NCBI RefSeq assembly: GCF_024055665.1
Contig: NZ_JAMXMC010000016.1
Location: forward strand, 1-64,000
Source of the DNA: Ideonella oryzae
GTDB taxonomy: Bacteria > Pseudomonadota > Gammaproteobacteria > Burkholderiales > Burkholderiaceae_C
DNA: 64,000 nt
Reading direction: 5' to 3'
Shown here: positions 58,336 through 64,000 of the stretch, piece by piece
Position numbering within the stretch: position 1 is the first letter of the stretch
How the letters are laid out: each line of letters starts with the position of its first letter
Position numbers and translations under genes: made by a program
The notes under the pieces: generated by a model
Seen by the model: only the letters and a program-made list of their open reading frames with translations
The model's database searches: none
What the model was told of the DNA's origin: nothing

Positions 58336-59655
58336 ATGCTGTATCAGATCTACGAGACCCAGCGCGCGCTGCTGGCACCGTTCTCGGAATTCGCCAGCGC
58401 CACGGCCAAGCTGTACAGCCACCCCCTGTCGCCGTTCACCCATGTGCCCCTGTCCCAGCGCTACGCCGCCGGACTGGACCTGATGCACCGCATCACCAAG
58501 GAGTACGAGCGACCCGAGTTCAACATCCAGACCGTGGGTGTGGGGGGAGTGCCCGTGGCGGTGCAGGAACAGCTGGCCGTCCACAAGCCCTTCTGCGACC
58601 TGATCCGCTTCAAGCGCTTCACCGACGACGCCGGGGCCCTGGACCGCATGAAGGGCCAGCCCACCGTGCTGGTGGTGGCCCCCCTGTCGGGCCACCATGC
58701 CACCCTGCTGCGGGACACGGTGCGCAGCCTGCTGCAGGACCACAAGGTGTACATCACCCGCTGGACCGATGCCCGGCTGGTACCGCAGGAAGACGGCGAG
58801 TTCCACCTCAACGACTATGTGGGATACGTGCAGGAGTTCATCCGCCACATCGGGCCGGATGTCCATGTGATCTCGGTTTGTCAGCCCACCGTGCCCGTGC
58901 TGGCGGCCATCTCCCTGCAGGCCACCACGGGTGACGTGGTGCCGCGCAGCATGACCATGATGGGGGGGCCCATCGACGCGCGGCGTTCACCCACGGCGGT
59001 GAACAACCTGGCCATGAGCAAGAGCTACGAGTGGTTCGAGAACAACGTGATCTACCGCGTGCCGCCGAACTACCCCGGCGCAGGCCGGCGCGTGTACCCC
59101 GGCTTTCTGCAGCACACCGGCTTTGTGGCGATGAACCCGGACCGCCACCTCAGCTCGCACTACGACTACTTCCTGGACCTGGTGCGCGGTGACGGCGAGA
59201 GCGCCGATGCCCATCGTGAGTTCTATGACGAGTACAACGCCGTGCTGGACATGCCGGCAGACTACTACCTCGACACCATCAAGACGGTGTTCCAGGACTT
59301 CGCCCTGGTCAATGGCACCTGGGTGGTCGATGGCGTGCGGGTCGCCCCGGAAGACATCACGACGACGGCCCTGCTGACCGTCGAAGGCGAGCGCGACGAC
59401 ATCTCCGGTGCCGGCCAGACCCGGGCGGCCCATGACCTGTGCCTGGGCATTCCGGCCGACCGGCAGTTCCACTACGACGTGGCGGGTGCGGGTCACTACG
59501 GCATCTTCTCGGGCCGCCGCTGGCGCGAGAACGTCTATCCGGTGGTGCGGGACTTCATCGCGAAGTTCAACCAGGCGGCGCCGGCCGACAGTGCTGGCGC
59601 ACCGAAGGCCCCGGCCCGCAGGCGCAGCGCCGCCCCCAAGACCGCCACGGCCTGA
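58336..59655 (+). CDS. phaZ: Intracellular polyhydroxyalkanoate depolymerase
   Basis: A 439-residue enzyme of the intracellular PHB depolymerase family. Instead of the usual serine lipase box, the nucleophile is Cys182 in ISVCQPTVPVLAAI, matching Cys183 of Cupriavidus necator PhaZ1; the Asp in VEGERDDISG and His in GAGHYGIFSG complete the triad. No signal peptide, so it mobilises cytoplasmic PHB granules to 3-hydroxybutyrate. The basic, Ala/Pro/Lys-rich tail could help granule binding. Confidence 0.95.
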   Translation: MLYQIYETQRALLAPFSEFASATAKLYSHPLSPFTHVPLSQRYAAGLDLMHRITKEYERPEFNIQTVGVGGVPVAVQEQLAVHKPFCDLIRFKRFTDDAGALDRMKGQPTVLVVAPLSGHHATLLRDTVRSLLQDHKVYITRWTDARLVPQEDGEFHLNDYVGYVQEFIRHIGPDVHVISVCQPTVPVLAAISLQATTGDVVPRSMTMMGGPIDARRSPTAVNNLAMSKSYEWFENNVIYRVPPNYPGAGRRVYPGFLQHTGFVAMNPDRHLSSHYDYFLDLVRGDGESADAHREFYDEYNAVLDMPADYYLDTIKTVFQDFALVNGTWVVDGVRVAPEDITTTALLTVEGERDDISGAGQTRAAHDLCLGIPADRQFHYDVAGAGHYGIFSGRRWRENVYPVVRDFIAKFNQAAPADSAGAPKAPARRRSAAPKTATA

Positions 59656-59661
59656 TCCTCC

Positions 59662-59689
59662 TCGGGGGCCTGTGCCGCAGGCGCCCCGA
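59662..59689 (+). terminator. Hairpin after phaZ
   Basis: TCGGGG-GCCTG pairs with CAGGC-GCCCCGA with one bulged base around the loop TGCCG, starting 6 bases after the phaZ stop. A T-run is lacking (TAATCAAGG follows). Possible terminator just ahead of the RnfB-like gene. Confidence 0.45.
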
Positions 59690-59700
59690 TAATCAAGGGC

Positions 59701-60441
59701 GTGACGCACCCGCCCGTATCCCCCATTCCCGCCGTGGCGACACCGCCCCTGGATGAGACCCTGGTCCAGCGCATCGAGGATGCCCTGCCCCAGACCCAGT
59801 GCACCCGCTGCGGTTACCCGGACTGCCGTGCCTATGCCCAGGCCATCGCCCAGGGTCAGGCCGGGATCCACCAATGCCCCCCAGGTGGCCAGGAAGGGGT
59901 GGCCCGCCTGGCCGGCCTGACCGGCCTGCCCGAACGACCGCTGGATACGACGCGCGGCATCGAGGCCCCACGCGCCGTGGCGGTGATCGACGAGACCTGG
60001 TGCATCGGCTGCACGCTGTGCCTGAAAGCCTGCCCGGTGGACTGCATCGTCGGGACCAACAAGCGCATGCACACCGTGATCGAAGCCCAATGCACGGGCT
60101 GCGAGCTGTGTGTCCCCGTCTGCCCGGTCAGCTGCATTGCGATGGCGCCGGTGAGCGGCGACCGCACGGGCTGGGCCGCCTGGAGTACCGAGCAAGCCGG
60201 CGAAGCCCGTGCGCGCTATGCCTTCCACCAGATGCGGGTGCAGCGCGACAAGCGGGAACACGACGAAGCCCTGCTGGCCAAGGCCGTGCACAAGCTCTCC
60301 GACCTGGAGAACCAGACCCGGCACACCGACCCAGAGGTGATCGCCCGCAAGCGGTCCGTGATCGAGGCCGCCATCGCACGCGCCCGTGCATTGCGTGAGC
60401 CCCGCGAGGGCTCCCCCACCGACGACGCCAGCGCACCATGA
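59701..60441 (+). CDS. RnfB-like iron-sulfur protein (soluble form)
   Basis: A 246-residue protein. An amino-terminal 4Fe-4S domain (TQCTRCGYPDCRAYAQAI and QCPPGG) is followed by two ferredoxin motifs, CIGCTLCLKACPVDC and CTGCELCVPVCPVSC, and a charged coiled-coil tail. The order matches RnfB/RsxB, but the membrane helix that normally starts RnfB is absent and no other rnf gene is present. It may be a free electron carrier, for example for Nth or other Fe-S proteins. GTG start. Its stop overlaps the nth start. Confidence 0.85.
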   Translation: MTHPPVSPIPAVATPPLDETLVQRIEDALPQTQCTRCGYPDCRAYAQAIAQGQAGIHQCPPGGQEGVARLAGLTGLPERPLDTTRGIEAPRAVAVIDETWCIGCTLCLKACPVDCIVGTNKRMHTVIEAQCTGCELCVPVCPVSCIAMAPVSGDRTGWAAWSTEQAGEARARYAFHQMRVQRDKREHDEALLAKAVHKLSDLENQTRHTDPEVIARKRSVIEAAIARARALREPREGSPTDDASAP

Positions 60442-61079
60442 TGTCCCCCAAGAAGGTCGAGCGTTTCTTCGCCACGCTGCAGGCCGCCAACCCCCACCCC
60501 GAAACCGAGCTTGTCTACAGCAATCCCTTCGAGTTGCTGGCGGCCGTGCTGCTCTCGGCCCAGGCCACCGACGTCGGGGTGAACAAGGCCACCGGCCCGC
60601 TGTTCAAGGTGGCCTCCACACCCGCTCAAATGCTGGCACTGGGTGAGGAAGGCCTGATCGGCTACATCAAGACCATTGGCCTGTACAAAACCAAGGCCAA
60701 GCACCTGATCGAGACCTGTCGCATGCTGGTGGAGCGTCATGGTGGTGAGATCCCCCGTGACCGCGAGGCGCTGGAAGCCCTGCCGGGCGTCGGCCGCAAG
60801 ACTGCCAATGTGGTGCTGAATGTGGCCTTTGGCGAGCCCACCATGGCGGTGGACACCCACATCTTCCGGGTGTCCAACCGTACCGGCCTGGCCCCGGGCA
60901 AGACGCCACTGGCGGTGGAGCTCTCGCTGCTCAAGAGGGTCCCCAAGGCCTATCGGGTGCATGCCCACCACTGGCTGATCCTGCACGGGCGCTATGTCTG
61001 CCAGGCCCGCAAGCCCCGCTGCGGGGCCTGCCAGGTCGCCGATTGCTGCGAATTCCCCGACAAGACCACGGCGATCTGA
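60438..61079 (+). CDS. nth: Endonuclease III
   Basis: A 213-residue base-excision repair glycosylase/AP lyase. The helix-hairpin-helix LPGVGRKTANVVLN with the catalytic Lys, the catalytic Asp in VDTHIFRV and the 4Fe-4S cluster C-X6-C-X2-C-X5-C (CQARKPRCGACQVADCC) are intact. It removes oxidised pyrimidines. It overlaps the RnfB-like gene by four bases. Confidence 0.98.
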   Translation: MMSPKKVERFFATLQAANPHPETELVYSNPFELLAAVLLSAQATDVGVNKATGPLFKVASTPAQMLALGEEGLIGYIKTIGLYKTKAKHLIETCRMLVERHGGEIPRDREALEALPGVGRKTANVVLNVAFGEPTMAVDTHIFRVSNRTGLAPGKTPLAVELSLLKRVPKAYRVHAHHWLILHGRYVCQARKPRCGACQVADCCEFPDKTTAI

Positions 61080-61190
61080 GATCGCCGCCGAGGCAACCGG
61101 AGACGGGAGGGCTCCAGAAATGCCAAGGGCCACACGAGGTGGCCCTGAAAGCAACCGGCCCTGTGGCTTGCCTTCAGGCAATGGGGCCGG
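61069..61190 (+). terminator. Three successive hairpins after nth
   Basis: First, CGGCGATC-TGA-GATCGCCG (61069-61087) has the nth stop codon as its loop. Second, AGGGCCAC-ACGAG-GTGGCCCT (61126-61146) has eight perfect pairs. Third, CCGGCCC/GGGCCGG (61155-61190) encloses TTGCC-TTCA-GGCAA. None has a U-run. Together they could end nth transcription. Confidence 0.5.
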
Positions 61191-61419
61191 GATCCTGCGA
61201 CGCCGGTAACGGGTTCCGGTGTTCTGCCCAGTGCTGCAGTCGGTTTGTCGTCTCAGTGGTTCCCATTGTGCACCGGGTCCGATGACACCATCGTGACAAG
61301 TGAAGGGCATTGACCGCCCATCTCTGCCCGTGTGGAAACCCCTCTGAATCGCTCAGTCTCTTGTACACGTCGGTGACCGAGGCGCAGGATGGGGAGGTTT
61401 TCGACTTTCCACTGCCGCT
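61080..61419. other. Intergenic region between nth and hoxF
   Basis: A 340-base gap with no gene recognised. The left half holds the hairpins described separately. A sigma-54-like element sits at 61257-61272. An in-frame stop at 61345 limits hoxF upstream, and no codon ATG, GTG or TTG occurs in the hoxF frame between that stop and 61420. Confidence 0.6.
61257..61272 (+). promoter_or_regulatory. Candidate sigma-54 promoter for the hox operon
   Basis: TGGTTCCCATTGTGCA has GG and GC exactly ten bases apart and a TGCA end as in RpoN promoters, but the CAC of the -24 half is not conserved. The soluble-hydrogenase operon of Cupriavidus necator is driven by RpoN with HoxA, so the site is worth noting. 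The leader to hoxF would be about 135 bases. Confidence 0.3.
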
Positions 61420-63219
61420 GTGCCCCTGGAAGCCAAAGTCCGCACCGTGCTGGACCGCCACGCGCACCAGCCCCATGCCCTGCTGCAGATCCTGCGGGAG
61501 CTGCAGGCCGAGCTGGGCTGGTTGCCTCGCCAAGCCCTGATGGCTGTGGCCCAGGCCACTGGGCGCACCGTGGCGGATGTCGAGGGCGTGGCCAGTTTCT
61601 ACCGCTTCCTGCACCTGGTGCCGGTGGGGTCCCACCGGGTGCTGTTCAGCGACAACATCACCGATCGCATGTTGGGCAGTGCAGCCCTGATGGAGCGCCT
61701 GTGCCAGCGCCTGGGCGTGAAGCCAGGCGAAGTGCGAGCCGACGGACAGGTGAGCGTGGCCCGCTGCTCCTGCACCGGCCTGGGGGATCAGGGCCCCGCT
61801 CTGCTGATCAACCACCACCAGGTCATCACCCGCCTGACTGCTGACCGGGTGGATGCCATTGCCGACTGCATCGAACGCCAGGTGCCAGCGGACCAGTGGC
61901 CGGCCGAATGGATGCAGGTGGAGGACCAGGTCCGGCGCGAGGACGTGCTGCTGGGCACGCCATTCACCCCGGGCAACGCCCTCCGGGTCGCCCGCACCCT
62001 GGGGCGCGAAGGCACGCTGGACCAGGTCCAGCGCTCGGGCTTGCGCGGCCGCGGCGGTGCGGGCTTTGCTACCGGCCTCAAATGGGAACTGTGCAGGGAT
62101 GCCCCGGGCGCCCAGCGCTGCGTGGTCTGCAACGCCGACGAAGGCGAGCCCGGCACCTTCAAGGACCGGGTACTGCTGCGCCGCCATGCCGATCTGGTGT
62201 TCGAGGGCATGACCCTGGCGGCCTGGGCCGTGGGCGCCAGCCGGGGCTTCGTCTATCTGCGCGGCGAATACCGCTTCCTGCTGGAAGCGCTGAACGAGGT
62301 GCTCCAGCGGCGTCGCGCCGCTGGCCTGCTGGGCACAGGCATCCAGGGTGAGGCGGGCTTCGACTTTGACATCGAGATCCATGTCGGCGCAGGTGCCTAT
62401 GTCTGCGGCGAGGAATCGGCCCTGCTCAACTCGCTGGAGGGACACCGTGGCACCCCCCGCATCCGCCCGCCCTTCCCTGTGGAGGTGGGCTACCTGGGCC
62501 AGCCCACCACGGTCAACAACGTCGAGACCTTTTGTGCTGCCGCCCACATCCTGCTGCGCGGTGGGGACTGGTGGGCCGGCCTGGGTACACCAAAGTCCAC
62601 TGGCACCAAGGTCCACGCCATCTCGGGCGACTGTGCGCGGCCCGGCCTGTACGAGTACCCGCTGGGCACGCGCATCGAGCAGATGCTGGAGGACTGCGGA
62701 GCCACCGACACCCAGGCGGTGCAGGTGGGTGGACCCTCGGGCACCTGCCTGTCGGTGACCGAGTTCGGGCGGAGCATCGCCTACGAGGACGTGCCCTCCG
62801 CCGGCGCACTCATGGTCTTTGACCGCCGCCGCGACATGTTCGAGGTGGCCCGCAACTTCGCCCACTTCTTCGCCCACGAGAGCTGCGGCTTCTGCACGCC
62901 CTGCCGCGTGGGCACCGAACTGCTGGCCCGCCGCATGGACAAGCTGGCCGCCGGCCAGGGTTCGCGCCACGACATGACGGTGCTGCAGGAGCTCGACACC
63001 CTGCTGCACCAGAGCACCCACTGCGGCCTGGGCGCAGCGGCCTGCAACCCACTGCGCGACACGCTCTTGAAGTTCCGCCCCAGCTACGAGCGGCGGCTGC
63101 AGTCGCTGCACTTCCTGCCCGCACTGGATCTGGACGCCGAGCTGTCCATCGCCCGCGCGGCCACCGGCCGCCAGGACGCCGCCGCGCACTGGCCCCCCAC
63201 CCACCCGACCACCTCATGA
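61420..63219 (+). CDS. hoxF: NAD-reducing hydrogenase diaphorase subunit HoxF
   Basis: A 599-residue fusion of a NuoE-like domain (about 1-150) and a NuoF-like domain. The NAD/FMN motifs GRGGAGFATGLKW and CNADEGEPGTFKDR and the 4Fe-4S motif ESCGFCTPCRVGT with a distal Cys (THCGLGAAAC) are intact. The NuoE-like part lacks the Cys pairs for a 2Fe-2S cluster (only RCSC remains), as in Cupriavidus HoxF. With HoxU it reduces NAD using electrons from the HoxYH hydrogenase. The start is GTG 61420; the nearest Shine-Dalgarno-like GGGGAGG is about 22 bases upstream, too far, so initiation is unclear. Confidence 0.95.
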   Translation: MPLEAKVRTVLDRHAHQPHALLQILRELQAELGWLPRQALMAVAQATGRTVADVEGVASFYRFLHLVPVGSHRVLFSDNITDRMLGSAALMERLCQRLGVKPGEVRADGQVSVARCSCTGLGDQGPALLINHHQVITRLTADRVDAIADCIERQVPADQWPAEWMQVEDQVRREDVLLGTPFTPGNALRVARTLGREGTLDQVQRSGLRGRGGAGFATGLKWELCRDAPGAQRCVVCNADEGEPGTFKDRVLLRRHADLVFEGMTLAAWAVGASRGFVYLRGEYRFLLEALNEVLQRRRAAGLLGTGIQGEAGFDFDIEIHVGAGAYVCGEESALLNSLEGHRGTPRIRPPFPVEVGYLGQPTTVNNVETFCAAAHILLRGGDWWAGLGTPKSTGTKVHAISGDCARPGLYEYPLGTRIEQMLEDCGATDTQAVQVGGPSGTCLSVTEFGRSIAYEDVPSAGALMVFDRRRDMFEVARNFAHFFAHESCGFCTPCRVGTELLARRMDKLAAGQGSRHDMTVLQELDTLLHQSTHCGLGAAACNPLRDTLLKFRPSYERRLQSLHFLPALDLDAELSIARAATGRQDAAAHWPPTHPTTS

Positions 63220-63962
63220 GCCGCTACACCGCATCCGGGCTGAGCTTCCTCCTCGATGGCGAGGAGGTGCCGATGGCGCCGGGCGACACGGTGCTGCAGG
63301 CCGCCCACCGCGTCGGCCGCTACATCCCCCACCTGTGCTGGCACCCCGGGCTGCCGGCCCATGGCTCCTGCCGCCTGTGCATGGTGAACTTCAACGGCCG
63401 GCCCGTCTCGGCCTGTACGGCGCTGGCCGCACCGGGCGCGGTGGTCGAGTGCCAGACGCCGGCGCTTCAGGCCGAGCGCCGCACCCTGCTACAGATGCTG
63501 TTCGTCGAGGGCAACCACTTCTGCCCCTCCTGCGAACGCAGCGGCAACTGCCTGCTGCAGGCCACGGCCTACCAGCACGAGATGGCCGGCCCGCACTTCG
63601 AGGAGTTCTATCCCGACCGACCGGTAGATGCCTCCCACCCCGACATGCTGCTGGACCACAACCGCTGCATTCTCTGTGGCCTGTGCGTGCGCGCCAGCGA
63701 GTTGCTGGACGGCAAGTCGGTGTTCGCCATCGCCGGGCATGGCACCCAGTGCCACCTGGTGGTCAACAGCCCGAGCGGCCAATTGGCCGATTCGGCCCTG
63801 AGCGTGCACGACCAGGCTGCGGGCATCTGCCCGGTGGGTGCGCTGATGCCCAAGCGGGTGGGCTTCAAGGACCCCATCGGCCAGCGCCGCTACGACCTGC
63901 ACCGGGTGGATGAGCCCCACAGTCAGGAAGCGGCCCCGCCCGCCAGCGAGGACGCCCCATGA
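63216..63962 (+). CDS. hoxU: NAD-reducing hydrogenase subunit HoxU
   Basis: A 248-residue protein related to the amino terminus of NuoG. The 2Fe-2S ligands lie in LCWHPGLPAHGSCRLCMVNF and VSAC; a Cys/His-ligated cluster region is HFCPSCERSGNCLLQ; a 4Fe-4S motif is NRCILCGLCVRASELL with GICPVGAL. It passes electrons between HoxY and HoxF. It overlaps hoxF by four bases (ATGA). Confidence 0.96.
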   Translation: MSRYTASGLSFLLDGEEVPMAPGDTVLQAAHRVGRYIPHLCWHPGLPAHGSCRLCMVNFNGRPVSACTALAAPGAVVECQTPALQAERRTLLQMLFVEGNHFCPSCERSGNCLLQATAYQHEMAGPHFEEFYPDRPVDASHPDMLLDHNRCILCGLCVRASELLDGKSVFAIAGHGTQCHLVVNSPSGQLADSALSVHDQAAGICPVGALMPKRVGFKDPIGQRRYDLHRVDEPHSQEAAPPASEDAP

Positions 63963-64000
63963 ATGATGCCGCCCCCTACCCTGCGCCACCGGCGCGCAAG
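63959..64000 (+). CDS. hoxY: Start of a third hox gene, probably HoxY
   Basis: Only 14 codons (MNDAAPYPAPPARK) are in the window. The ATG overlaps the hoxU stop (ATGA). Gene order hoxF-hoxU-hoxY-hoxH is the rule for NAD-reducing hydrogenases, so the small hydrogenase subunit is expected. The residues visible are not diagnostic. Confidence 0.6.
   Translation, partial: MNDAAPYPAPPARK

Overview
The window is a stretch of core chromosome from a very GC-rich betaproteobacterium of the order Burkholderiales. The Rubrivivax/Leptothrix/Ideonella-like branch is the best guess, but the genus is not proven. The placement rests on gene order and protein types: rpsO-pnp-quinone oxidoreductase-tpiA-secG-tRNA-Leu-nuoA..N-DUF2818-NUDIX-DUF1178 on one strand, a complete iscRSUA-hscBA-fdx cluster, uvrB beside an aromatic aminotransferase, an intracellular PHA depolymerase with a catalytic Cys, and an NAD-reducing hydrogenase (hox) locus. 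I see no insertion sequence, prophage, CRISPR array or plasmid signature. Almost all DNA is coding and gene spacing is tight.

Layout. 1-6000: start of a branched-chain amino-acid ABC permease (livH, minus), a DctB/DctD C4-dicarboxylate-type two-component pair, an orphan amino-acid-binding protein and an AGE-family sugar epimerase/isomerase. 6-13 kb: a chemoreceptor with an extra carboxy-terminal Cache domain, then an RND efflux pair (permease and adaptor). 13-25 kb: aroC, a PAS-GGDEF-EAL protein, a CBS protein, an alpha/beta hydrolase, the threonine-degradation pair kbl-tdh divergent from an XRE-cupin regulator with a perfect palindrome between them, a BrkB/YihY membrane protein, DUF2069, a GlcD-type FAD oxidase and DUF1178. 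24.7-45.6 kb: a long minus-strand block with rpsO, pnp, a quinone oxidoreductase, tpiA, secG, tRNA-Leu(GAG), all 14 nuo genes (complex I), DUF2818 and a NUDIX hydrolase. 45.8-53.4 kb: tsaD, an unrecognised 87-residue protein, and the isc iron-sulfur cluster assembly operon with a GNAT acetyltransferase inserted and IscR-type sites at its promoter. 53.5-61 kb: a low-molecular-weight phosphatase, uvrB, an aminotransferase, DUF6445, phaZ, an RnfB-like ferredoxin and nth. 61.4-64 kb: hoxF, hoxU and the first codons of a third gene, probably hoxY.

Together these genes describe an aerobic or facultative heterotroph that stores polyhydroxyalkanoate, takes up organic acids and amino acids, respires through a proton-pumping complex I and probably also gains NADH from hydrogen. 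The isc operon would supply clusters to complex I, HoxFU, Nth, the RnfB-like protein and IscR itself. HoxF/HoxU are built from the same modules as NuoE-NuoF and the NuoG amino terminus, so this window carries two diverged versions of the NADH-handling module about 25 kb apart.

No wholly new multi-gene system was found. The items most worth a second look are the XRE-cupin/kbl-tdh operator, the run of ten G in nuoG, the chemoreceptor with a cytoplasmic Cache domain, the GNAT gene inside isc, the 87-residue HTH-like protein, and the structured hoxF leader with a sigma-54-like site.
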